Origin: JAYELX01 sp964544065
GTDB lineage: Bacteria > Chloroflexota > Anaerolineae > Anaerolineales > UBA11858
Direction of reading: 5' to 3'
DNA length: 34,778 bases
NCBI GenBank assembly: GCA_964544065.1
Contig: CAZJBA010000008.1
Location: 1 to 34,778 of the forward strand
Shown: positions 1 to 6,905 of the stretch, in pieces
How the letters are laid out: each line of letters begins with the position of its first letter
How positions within the stretch are numbered: position 1 is the stretch's first letter
Position numbers and translations under genes: made by a program
Notes under the pieces: model-generated
Told to the model about the DNA's origin: nothing
The model's database searches: none
What the model saw: the letters and a program-made list of their open reading frames with translations, nothing else

Positions 1-1
1 C

Positions 2-49
2 GCTTATGGGCGGAACAATATCATCCCCAAGGGCAATGATCAGTCGTGA
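2..49 (+). CDS. possible 3' tail of an upstream gene (partial)
   Basis: An open frame enters from the left window edge and stops with TGA at 47-49. Its last residues read AYGRNNIIPKGNDQS. It would converge with the nucleotidyltransferase gene that ends at 127. Only 15 codons are visible, so no family can be named, and the open frame may be chance. Confidence 0.25.
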   Translation, partial: AYGRNNIIPKGNDQS

Positions 50-76
50 GTGGGGAGTGGCGAGTGTAGACAAAAA

Positions 77-109
77 CTCTGCGTCTTTGCTTCTCAGCGG
101 CTCTGCGTT
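77..109 (+). repeat. 33-nt intergenic repeat, copy 1
   Basis: The unit starts CTCTGCGTCT and ends CGGCTCTGCGTT. Related units occur at 1274-1306 (reverse), 1326-1358, 2740-2754 (partial, reverse) and 3035-3067. This copy lies 17 nt beyond the stop codon of the nucleotidyltransferase gene. Such GCGTCTCTGCGTT-type units are, to my recollection, dispersed in some Chloroflexota genomes. No function is evident. Confidence 0.7.
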
Positions 110-126
110 AAAGACAAGAACCGTTT

Positions 127-1242
127 TCAGGTGAGGGAGGCTCGCAAATCCCTCGCCACCTCGCGCCGGTCGGCCTGGCAAACCGAAAGGCCGAGGTGCT
201 CGAACCCGCCTGTCTCTTGCGTATAAGGTAAGAATTCAAAATAAATCCCCGCGCCGGGGCCATTGTGGGCGACCACATTGTAGGCAATCTGGCGGCCGAG
301 TCGGGGCATCACTGTGTGGATCGTCCCGATGGCGTCGTGCCAGCCGCGGGCGATGTCGCCGATTTCTACCTCGTTAAGCTCGTGAAGATTCCGCTTGCCG
401 CTATCCTTGACCAGTAGGATCATATCGTAGGGCCGCCGCATGAAATGGGGAACCAACAGCGTAGCGCTCGCATACGCCCGGACAAGCAACTCGTCCGGGT
501 TTTCTCGTTGCAGATAGGCCGAAAACGTTTCCCCATGAATTTGTTCAAAACACCAGTTTTCGAGCACTCTTCTGGGAATCACATGGCTGTAAGCGATTTG
601 CTGGTGCCCGTGCGAGAGGGAACCGCCGACCAGATTCCCCCCGTTTTTGATGATGGCGACGACCGGCCCAAGGTCAGCCTGCTTGCCGTTATGGGAAACT
701 TTGATCCCGTCCCGCGGCCCCGTATCGAGCAGCCGTTTTTCGAGCAGCGCCAGCCGCTTCAACACTACCACCCGGTCCGCCAGGGGGAGGTTGTGCCAGT
801 CGCGATCGTGATACGACGATGTCCATTGCAAGAAATGCAGCCCGTGAGCAGGGCGGTCGCTGCCCTCGGTTTGTCCCTCATGGCCGGAGTGTTCGTGAGG
901 GTACAGGATCGGATAGAGATTCTTGTTGATGAAGGTGAATCCCCGGCTCAACTCGGCTACATCGACCACGCCGGTGGTCTTCCCCTGGCAAATGACGCAG
1001 TCTTCTTGTTGGTCGTCCATTTTTTGTTTGGGGCGGTTATCGTGAGGGCGGTGGGCGCGCGCCGAGCTGTACACGATTCGCTCCCCGCTGCGGGGGTCGA
1101 TCTGGCAGACCCCATCGGGCGCGTACTCGCTCAGGGCTCCTTCTTCCCGGAACAGCGCCACCAGTTGATCGTAGTCGAGTTGGGCGATGTCTTCGTTTTG
1201 CAAAATTGGTGCTAAATTTTGGCGTGATAGATGTGTGGTCAT
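127..1242 (-). CDS. GalT/HIT-superfamily sugar-phosphate nucleotidyltransferase
   Basis: The 371-residue protein resembles galactose-1-phosphate uridylyltransferases and related nucleotidylyltransferases, which move an NMP group between a sugar phosphate and a nucleotide sugar through a histidine intermediate. The active-site signature is SHGHQQ, in which H211-G-H213-Q-Q215 matches the family HxHxQ and H213 would be the nucleophile. A CVIC pair (C82, C85) may bind zinc. The ATG at 1242 is preferred over one 33 nt upstream because GAGAAG precedes it and the MTTHLS start follows. It is the last gene of the sugar operon, 122 nt after the glycosyltransferase, with an inverted repeat in the gap. 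True GalT, an ADP-glucose phosphorylase-like enzyme and a diadenosine phosphorylase-like enzyme all remain possible. Substrate unknown. Confidence 0.8.
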   Translation of the reverse strand: MTTHLSRQNLAPILQNEDIAQLDYDQLVALFREEGALSEYAPDGVCQIDPRSGERIVYSSARAHRPHDNRPKQKMDDQQEDCVICQGKTTGVVDVAELSRGFTFINKNLYPILYPHEHSGHEGQTEGSDRPAHGLHFLQWTSSYHDRDWHNLPLADRVVVLKRLALLEKRLLDTGPRDGIKVSHNGKQADLGPVVAIIKNGGNLVGGSLSHGHQQIAYSHVIPRRVLENWCFEQIHGETFSAYLQRENPDELLVRAYASATLLVPHFMRRPYDMILLVKDSGKRNLHELNEVEIGDIARGWHDAIGTIHTVMPRLGRQIAYNVVAHNGPGAGIYFEFLPYTQETGGFEHLGLSVCQADRREVARDLRASLT

Positions 1243-1273
1243 AAAAAACTTCTCAAGTCGTAGAGAAGAATTC

Positions 1274-1358
1274 AACGCGGAGACGCAGAGATGCAGAGCC
1301 GCGGAGAAGAGAAAAAATAGAAAAACTCCGCGTCTCTGCTTCCTTGCGTCTCTGCGTT
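1274..1358. repeat. inverted pair of 33-nt repeats (large hairpin)
   Basis: Two 33-nt units face each other: 1274-1306, beginning AACGCGGAGACGCA, and 1326-1358, ending CGTCTCTGCGTT. About 28 of 33 positions pair, separated by a 19-nt A-rich loop. The structure fills the gap between the glycosyltransferase stop (1365) and the nucleotidyltransferase start (1242). It could lower read-through or stabilise mRNA ends. It lacks the U-tract of a clear rho-independent terminator. Confidence 0.75.
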
Positions 1359-1364
1359 AAGTTT

Positions 1365-2714
1365 CTAGAAATCCAAGCTTTCTAAAAATTCCTTCACTAT
1401 CTGTTCCCACGTAAACCGGGGAATGGTGATCTCGTAAGCCCGTTGGCCCATCTCGCTTTGCAGGGCATCGTCGCTCAGCAAAATATCCAGGGCCTGGGCG
1501 AAGCCGTCCACATCGTCGGCGGGGACGACGATGGCCCCACGGCCGATGCGCAGCTTTTGCTCAGGGCCGGGCTCTACATCGTCGCCGAGCAGGTGTTCGC
1601 ACACAAAGGGGACCAGGTCGCTGGCCACCAACGGCACGCCCGTCGCGGCGGCCTCTTGGGCTGACATGCCGAATCCCTCCATCACCGAGGGGGTGCAGTA
1701 AATGTCTGTCGCCGCGTAGATGCGGGGCAGCTCGTCCCAGACGGAGCCGAGCACGGCCACGTTTTGCTCAATGCCCAGGGTTTGGATCAGGTCGTGGAGT
1801 TGATCTGCCAGGCCGGGATTGCTCTCATCAACGGTAACCAGCAGCAACGTTTGGGGATGCTCCTCGTGGACACGGGCAAAGGCACGCAGGAGGATGTCTT
1901 TGCGTTTGGTCGTGTCCGTCCGGCTGATTTCGGTGATGATCTTGGATGAGCGAATCTCTCTGGCTGCAAGCCCGCAATGTCGGCTCAGGAATGTCCAAAT
2001 GGAATCATCCTCCCCAAGGTCACGGGGGTGGAAACGCTCTGGGTCGACACAGGGTGGCAGGAACAGCGGCTCTTGTTCGTAGCCGTACTCCTGGGCCAGC
2101 GCCCGGCGGATGGCCGTTGACGTGGATGCAATGGCGTCCACCTTTTCGACCAGTTCCCTTTCCACGGCGATGCGCTCGTCGATGCGCAGTTCAGCCCAGC
2201 GGTCGGGGGAGACGTTGTGCCGTTTGATCGTGCCCAGCGAGTGCGGCACCCAGATATGTTGGCTGCGTTCCGCTTGGGATTGGTTGAACAGGGCCCCCAG
2301 CTTGGCACCGTCCCAATAATGCGAGATGACCAGATCGATGTCCGTTCCCTCGGCGCGGAGACGCTCGCTCAAATCCGCCGCCAGAGCGGGAAGCTGGGCC
2401 TCCATGTCCTCTTTGCGGATGAAAGTGGGTGTGTCGTCTTCGAGCAGCAGGATGCGCTGGTGCTCGTCCTTGTAGCTGGCCCCGCGGCGCGGCGCTCCGC
2501 TGCGGGGATGGGGGTAGCCGCCCCGGTTGATGATGGTGATCTTGAAACCTTGATCGGCCAGCGCCTGCGAGAACTGGTTGACGAACACGTTTTGCCCGCC
2601 TGTATCGGGCAGGCCGGGGATCACCTGCCACTGGTGTACGCCGTGGTTGGTGATCATCAGGATATGCGGTCGGGAGGAAGCGGCAAATGCGTTTTGGAGA
2701 TTAGAGTTGTTCAT
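1365..2714 (-). CDS. GT4-family retaining glycosyltransferase (sucrose-phosphate synthase/MshA-like)
   Basis: The 449-residue protein has the two-domain GT-B layout. The N-terminal glycine loop PDTGGQN lies at 36-42, and SHYWDG at 131-136 matches the acceptor-site motif of MshA and sucrose-phosphate synthase relatives. The donor-side motif SRTDTTKRKD is at 264-273, and the E-x7-E pair is E346 and E354 in MEGFGMSAQE. These features support a retaining GT4 enzyme using a nucleotide-activated sugar. The ATG at 2714 is chosen because the family N-terminus (HILMITNHG) follows shortly. An in-frame start 156 nt upstream would run through repeat DNA. Placement after a fructosidase and hexose kinases suggests a fructose-containing disaccharide or its phosphate as product, but the acceptor cannot be read from sequence. 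There is no adjacent HAD phosphatase. Confidence 0.8.
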   Translation of the reverse strand: MNNSNLQNAFAASSRPHILMITNHGVHQWQVIPGLPDTGGQNVFVNQFSQALADQGFKITIINRGGYPHPRSGAPRRGASYKDEHQRILLLEDDTPTFIRKEDMEAQLPALAADLSERLRAEGTDIDLVISHYWDGAKLGALFNQSQAERSQHIWVPHSLGTIKRHNVSPDRWAELRIDERIAVERELVEKVDAIASTSTAIRRALAQEYGYEQEPLFLPPCVDPERFHPRDLGEDDSIWTFLSRHCGLAAREIRSSKIITEISRTDTTKRKDILLRAFARVHEEHPQTLLLVTVDESNPGLADQLHDLIQTLGIEQNVAVLGSVWDELPRIYAATDIYCTPSVMEGFGMSAQEAAATGVPLVASDLVPFVCEHLLGDDVEPGPEQKLRIGRGAIVVPADDVDGFAQALDILLSDDALQSEMGQRAYEITIPRFTWEQIVKEFLESLDF

Positions 2715-2739
2715 TGGGTAAATCCATAGAGAAAATGCT

Positions 2740-2754
2740 AACGCGGAGACGGAG
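2740..2754 (-). repeat. partial copy of the 33-nt repeat
   Basis: The string AACGCGGAGACGGAG matches the beginning of the reverse-oriented unit at 1274 and then diverges. It lies just upstream of the glycosyltransferase start. The rest of 2755-3034 has no gene; it holds the hairpin cluster described separately and a duplicated TTTTCGGGATCACCAC (2755-2770 and 2960-2975). Confidence 0.55.
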
Positions 2755-2910
2755 TTTTCGGGATCACCACTTCGACCGACATGCTGTGATTTGCTGTAGG
2801 CATCCCTTCGGGAAAACCGCTCATTGGAGCTGTCGCCGAATGTTGATCTTCTCGACGCGGCTGCGTCCACGCAGGTGGATGCTCAGCGAAGCTCCTATGC
2901 ACGACTTCAG

Positions 2911-2983
2911 AACGTGTTTCAACACGTTTCAGGTATCAGCAGATGAATTCATTCATCTGTTTTCGGGATCACCACAAATCCCG
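2911..2983. repeat. cluster of three short palindromes
   Basis: Three hairpins follow one another. AACGTGTT and AACACGTT enclose TC (2911-2928). CAGATGAAT and ATTCATCTG enclose TC (2940-2959). CGGGAT and ATCCCG enclose an 8-nt loop (2964-2983). All three stems are perfect. The middle motif core, CAGATGAATTCATTC, recurs at 14109-14123 upstream of dnaK, also followed by a CACAAA string, so this is a dispersed element and not a local accident. Confidence 0.7.
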
Positions 2984-3034
2984 TTAGAACCAGGAAAAGA
3001 GGGCCAGGAAAAGAGGGCAGAATAATCAGTATAT

Positions 3035-3067
3035 CTCTGCGTCTCTCCTTCCCCGCGGCTCTGCGTT
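3035..3067 (+). repeat. 33-nt repeat overlapping the ROK kinase stop
   Basis: The copy begins CTCTGCGTCTCT and ends GGCTCTGCGTT. Its final TT forms part of the kinase stop codon (TTA on plus at 3066-3068, TAA on the coding strand). The repeat therefore supplies the end of the gene and may have set the present C-terminus. Confidence 0.7.
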
Positions 3068-3947
3068 AAACTACAGCCCTTTGCGCCAGGGCGATCGCGC
3101 CGAGGACGCCGGTCCGGGCCCCTAGCGCTGGGGGCACAATATACTCGTCGATCTGCTCGGTGATCTCGGCGACCTGGAAATAATCATTGAGAAAGTCAAC
3201 CACCTTGGCCCGGATCAGGGGGAGGAGCTGCTCTTGTTCCATTACGCCACCGCCCATGATGATCCGCTCCGGCGCCAGGGTGAGAATGTAGTTGACCAGC
3301 GCGTAGGCCAGGTAGGTGGCTTCCAAATCCCAGGCGGGATGCTCTGGGGGTAAGTTTTCGCCGCGCACGCCCCAGCGGGCTTCGATGGCGGGGCCGTTGG
3401 CCAGCCCCTCCAGGCAGTCGCCGTGGAAGGGGCAAACGCCCTCAAAAGGGTCTCGCTCGCGGTCGTGTGGGATGCGGATGTGGCCCATCTCCGGGTGCAT
3501 CAGGCCGTGGAGCAGCTTGCCCTCGACCATGGCACCCCCGCCGATCCCCGTCCCGATGGTCAGGTAGATGAACGTGTCCAGCCCCTGGGCCGCGCCCCAG
3601 CGATGCTCGCCCAACGCGGCGGCGTTGACATCGGTATCGAAGCCGACCGGTACGTTGAAAGCTGCCTCCAGCGCGCCGACGAAATCGGTGTTTGCCCAGC
3701 CCGGTTTGGGTGTGGTGGTGATGTATCCAAACATGGGCGAACCCGGCCGCGGGTCGATCGGCCCAAACGAGCCTACACCGATGGCGGCGACCTCGTCATG
3801 GGCTTTGAAAAAGTCGATCACCCGCCCGAAAGTCTCCTCCGGGTTCGTGGTCGGGAAGCGGGACTCCGCCCGGATGTCGTCGGGCCCCGTCCCCAGCGCG
3901 CAGACGAACTTGGTTCCGCCCGCTTCGATACCGCCGTAAAGAGTCAT
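3066..3947 (-). CDS. ROK-family sugar kinase, fructokinase-like
   Basis: This 293-residue protein has the ROK fold. The N-terminal ATP loop is GIEAGGTKF (6-14) and the catalytic aspartate is D106 in FDTDVNAAALGE. ATP contacts lie in TIGTGIGGG (130-138). The zinc site is H156 (EMGH) with C172, H175 and C178 in CPFHGDCLEG. The CPFHGDCLEGLANGPAI pattern is that of ScrK/GmuE-type fructokinases, in contrast to the CxCGxxGCxE of NagC-type members. It would phosphorylate fructose (or glucose/mannose) released by the adjacent GH32-like enzyme. GAGGTGA precedes the ATG and only 3 nt separate it from the upstream stop, so it is translationally linked. The C-terminal codon merges with a repeat. Confidence 0.88.
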   Translation of the reverse strand: MTLYGGIEAGGTKFVCALGTGPDDIRAESRFPTTNPEETFGRVIDFFKAHDEVAAIGVGSFGPIDPRPGSPMFGYITTTPKPGWANTDFVGALEAAFNVPVGFDTDVNAAALGEHRWGAAQGLDTFIYLTIGTGIGGGAMVEGKLLHGLMHPEMGHIRIPHDRERDPFEGVCPFHGDCLEGLANGPAIEARWGVRGENLPPEHPAWDLEATYLAYALVNYILTLAPERIIMGGGVMEQEQLLPLIRAKVVDFLNDYFQVAEITEQIDEYIVPPALGARTGVLGAIALAQRAVV

Positions 3948-3950
3948 CCT

Positions 3951-4925
3951 TCACCTCACTTTTTCCACACAGAGATGTCCATCTTCCTCAATCTGCACCG
4001 GAAAGGGGTCGCTGAGCTCGCCAATGAAATCTCCTTGTGGGGTGAACATGCGGGCGGCCAGCAAGACCCATTGACTATCTTGGTTGGCGACCAGCTTCCC
4101 TGAGTAGTGTGACCCGATTGTATCACCAAAGATGATGTTATGCGTGGAGGGGAGAAATGGCCCCAGGGGGTTGTCTGAGACCAAGTAATGGATCCCGGTG
4201 AGCGGTTGTTGGCCGCTCTGTGCTTTCAACTTGGCCGAATACATTGAGGCTGTTGTGCTGAAGATCAGATAATAGCGCTCTTGAATGTGGACGAGTTGGG
4301 GCACTTCCATATGACCAAAATCCCCCGGTTGTGTCACCGGCGGAAGCGCCTCCCAGTGGATTAAGTCATCGGAGCGGGCATGGGCGATGACGCCACGCCC
4401 ATCCGCCGGGCCGTGATTTACGCGCGCAGTGATAAAGGCATGATAATCTTTTTGCTTGGGATGCCAGAAGACCCAGGGATCGCGCCAGGCCTGGTCATGC
4501 CACAGGGTCAAGTCGAGCGGCTCATACCAGTGCGGGTCGACTTCCATGACCGGATTTGCGGGATGCCTCTCCCAGTGGATCAGATCGGATGATGTTGCCA
4601 CCCCGATGCGTTGAACCAGACCATCCTCGGCGCGTGCTCCCCCTGTGTAGAACAGGTACCAGCCTCCATCGTGCCGGATGATGCTCCCCGTCCAGGTGGT
4701 GAAATCGTCCCAGGCTTCTCGGTTTGTGGCCGGGTACAGGGCATCCGGCAAGATGCGCCAATGTTGCAGATCAGAAGAAACGGCGTGCCCAATGGAAACG
4801 TTCCAATGGCGAAGCGATTCTTCCCTTAACGACCGAGGGGCTTGCAGGTAAAAAATATGGTAATCGTGATCGTCTTGAGCCAGCCAAAAATCCCATATCC
4901 ATTTGTCGGGTAAGCGTAGGGTCAT
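3951..4925 (-). CDS. single-domain GH32-like beta-fructosidase (clan GH-J)
   Basis: The 324-residue protein is a five-bladed beta-propeller type glycosidase. The candidate nucleophile is D12 in WIWDFWLAQ, replacing the classic WMNDPNG. The transition-state aspartate is D149 in WRDPWVF, and the acid/base glutamate is E207 in HMEVPQL. There is no signal peptide and no C-terminal beta-sandwich (typical GH32 is 450-500 residues), so a small cytoplasmic enzyme is inferred. It probably splits an imported sucrose-like or short fructo-oligosaccharide substrate. An open frame continues 240 nt upstream into the permease gene. The ATG at 4925 is chosen because it follows the permease stop by 26 nt and precedes the conserved WDFW segment. 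GH43/GH68-like activity cannot be excluded. Confidence 0.8.
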   Translation of the reverse strand: MTLRLPDKWIWDFWLAQDDHDYHIFYLQAPRSLREESLRHWNVSIGHAVSSDLQHWRILPDALYPATNREAWDDFTTWTGSIIRHDGGWYLFYTGGARAEDGLVQRIGVATSSDLIHWERHPANPVMEVDPHWYEPLDLTLWHDQAWRDPWVFWHPKQKDYHAFITARVNHGPADGRGVIAHARSDDLIHWEALPPVTQPGDFGHMEVPQLVHIQERYYLIFSTTASMYSAKLKAQSGQQPLTGIHYLVSDNPLGPFLPSTHNIIFGDTIGSHYSGKLVANQDSQWVLLAARMFTPQGDFIGELSDPFPVQIEEDGHLCVEKVR

Positions 4926-4951
4926 GTTGTCTGCATTGTAGATGGCTTTGA

Positions 4952-5857
4952 TTACCCTTTGATACCTGTTGATGCCACGCTCTGTACGAACCATTTCTGG
5001 AAGAGCAGGAAGACGATCAAAACGGGGATCGTGATCATGGATGCAAATGCCAGCAGGTCGCCCCAAATGCGGGGATCCTGGCCGAAGAAGGTTTGCATTC
5101 CCACCGTCAATGGCCGGGCTTCTACGCCTCGGGTAACCATGAGCGGCCACATAAAGCGGTTCCAATTTGCCAGTGCTTGAAGAATGGCAACGGTGGCGAA
5201 GATGGGGCGTGATAAGGGTAATACAATGTTCCAGTAGATTCGAAGCAGACTGGCCCCGTCCACAAGGGCGGCCTCCTCCAAATCTTTGGGAATGTTGATG
5301 AAAAACTGATAGAACAAGAAGATGGAAAAAGCATCGGCAATGAAGGGGATGATTTGTACGTGGTATGTGTTAAGCCAGGAAGTGGCTCCGCCAAACCAGG
5401 GCAACTTATTGACTAGCAGCAAGAGAGGAATGACAACGGCTTGAAACGGAACAATGATCAAGGCGATCATAATGCTTAATAAGAGATCACGCCCTTTGAA
5501 GCGAAGCCGGGCCAAAGCATAGGCGATCAGGCTATTTACCAACAGACCGCTTACTACTGTAGCTAACGTGATGGTTGTTGAGTTGAACAGCAAGCGCCCA
5601 AATTTCATGCGCGTAAAGACATCGCTAAAGTTTTCAAATCCCAAATCGCCATATGGCACAAAGGCCTTGAGCGTGCTTACGTCGCTCAAGATTTGCATTT
5701 CGTTGTTTTTGACTGACGTTACCAGCATGAAAATGATTGGGAAGATGAAAAATATTGCCAGAAGTGTCATGAAGAGATAGTCGAAGCCGACGCGAAGACC
5801 CCGGCGAATGCGAAAACCTAGACTATGGGTGGGCTTTTGTTGAGTCGTTGTGGTCAT
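4952..5857 (-). CDS. ABC sugar transporter permease, MalG/UgpE type
   Basis: The 301-residue membrane protein has six predicted transmembrane helices. The cytoplasmic EAA loop reads EEAALVDGASLLRIYW and then VLPLSRP, the ATPase contact site of carbohydrate (CUT1) importers. The ATG at 5857 begins 1 nt after the stop of the partner permease and is preceded by GGTGGAG. It pairs with the neighbouring MalF-type subunit and binding protein to import a sugar, driven by an ATPase not encoded in this window. Confidence 0.93.
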   Translation of the reverse strand: MTTTTQQKPTHSLGFRIRRGLRVGFDYLFMTLLAIFFIFPIIFMLVTSVKNNEMQILSDVSTLKAFVPYGDLGFENFSDVFTRMKFGRLLFNSTTITLATVVSGLLVNSLIAYALARLRFKGRDLLLSIMIALIIVPFQAVVIPLLLLVNKLPWFGGATSWLNTYHVQIIPFIADAFSIFLFYQFFINIPKDLEEAALVDGASLLRIYWNIVLPLSRPIFATVAILQALANWNRFMWPLMVTRGVEARPLTVGMQTFFGQDPRIWGDLLAFASMITIPVLIVFLLFQKWFVQSVASTGIKG

Positions 5858-5858
5858 G

Positions 5859-6815
5859 TTACTCCACCTGCCTTTCTTCGCGCAAGAATACGCGCTGTAG
5901 GATCGAAACACCTAATACGATCAAGAAGAAAACCACGCTGATTGCGGATGCGTAGCCGACTTTGAGTTGTCCCCAGCCTTGTTCGATAGCGTAGAGCATT
6001 GTTGTCATGGATGCATTCTGGGGGCCGCCGTTGGTCATTACTTTGACTTGGTCGAACAATTTAAATGCTAGAATGGTCGTTGACAGTACGACAAAGATGG
6101 TCGTGTTACGCAATTGAGGTAGCGTGATGTAAAGGAATTTTTGAATTGTATTGGCGCCATCGACCTCGGCTGCTTCATAAAGATCATCGGGTATCTCTTG
6201 CAATCCTGCCAAGTAAATAACCATTTGGAAGCCCGCTCCTTGCCATATGGAGAGTACCATGATGGCCGGGAAGACCAGTTTTGTGTCAAGTAACCAGCTT
6301 TGCGGCTCTATCAATCCGAAAGAGATGGTTGTGAGGAATGCGTTTATCAGCCCCTTGCCTGGGTTGTAAAGGAAAGTCCATACAATGGCAACGACAACCA
6401 TGGAGGTCACAACAGGGGCGAAGTAGATGGTGCGGAAAATGTTCAATCCTTTTAATTTTTGGTTGACCAAAAGTGCTAAAAGCAACGCTAACGAGGTTTG
6501 AACGGGAACAACGACTGCAACAAAGTAAAAGTTGTTCACCAGGCCACGCAAGAAGGTTTCATCTTTGGCAAGGCGTATGAAATTGCGTAGGCCGATAACG
6601 CGTGTTGGTAGGTTGGGGTTAGGGATCAAGCGTTGGTCGGTGAAGGCCAGGCCAATGGCCATAAAGAAGGGAATAACGAGGAATACGATTAACAAGATGA
6701 TCGCAGGGGCAGAAAAAACCCACGCCATGATGTTTTGATTGCGGCGACGGGTGGAGAGATGTTTAACTTGGGATGGGACTGTCTCCGGTAGGGGGGGAGT
6801 GGCTGAAGCAGTCAT
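5859..6815 (-). CDS. ABC sugar transporter permease, MalF/UgpA type
   Basis: The 318-residue membrane protein has six predicted helices, a short charged N-terminus (to about residue 28) and the EAA loop YEAAEVDGANTIQKF followed by TLPQLRN. This is the typical length and layout of CUT1 importer subunits without the extra periplasmic loop of E. coli MalF. AGGAG lies about 7 nt before the ATG at 6815. A strong hairpin stands between it and the binding-protein gene, which would favour higher expression of the binding protein than of the permeases. Confidence 0.93.
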   Translation of the reverse strand: MTASATPPLPETVPSQVKHLSTRRRNQNIMAWVFSAPAIILLIVFLVIPFFMAIGLAFTDQRLIPNPNLPTRVIGLRNFIRLAKDETFLRGLVNNFYFVAVVVPVQTSLALLLALLVNQKLKGLNIFRTIYFAPVVTSMVVVAIVWTFLYNPGKGLINAFLTTISFGLIEPQSWLLDTKLVFPAIMVLSIWQGAGFQMVIYLAGLQEIPDDLYEAAEVDGANTIQKFLYITLPQLRNTTIFVVLSTTILAFKLFDQVKVMTNGGPQNASMTTMLYAIEQGWGQLKVGYASAISVVFFLIVLGVSILQRVFLREERQVE

Positions 6816-6855
6816 GCTTTGTCTCCTTTCTCCTGGTTAATTTGAAGGGGGGCTT

Positions 6856-6886
6856 TTGTCGGGGGCGGGGTTCCCGCCCCCGACAA
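6856..6886. promoter_or_regulatory. intercistronic hairpin between binding protein and permease
   Basis: A perfect 14-bp stem, TTGTCGGGGGCGGG with CCCGCCCCCGACAA, encloses a 3-nt loop. It sits after the binding-protein stop (6906) and before the permease start (6815). No U-tract follows in the coding direction. Hairpins at this place in malE-malF type operons are known to protect the upstream mRNA and reduce downstream expression; that role is inferred here. Confidence 0.75.
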
Positions 6887-6905
6887 GTGTACACAGCGAG
6901 ATCAA

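Noticed and set aside
445..1215. 256-codon plus-strand open frame
   Set aside because: It lies wholly antisense to the nucleotidyltransferase gene with clear HxHxQ motif; its translation shows no recognisable family.
2715..2870. 52-residue N-terminal extension of the glycosyltransferase
   Set aside because: It reads through repeat and hairpin DNA, and the conserved GT4 start lies shortly after the ATG at 2714.
4926..5165. 80-residue N-terminal extension of the GH32-like protein
   Set aside because: It overlaps the conserved C-terminal part of the permease in another frame.
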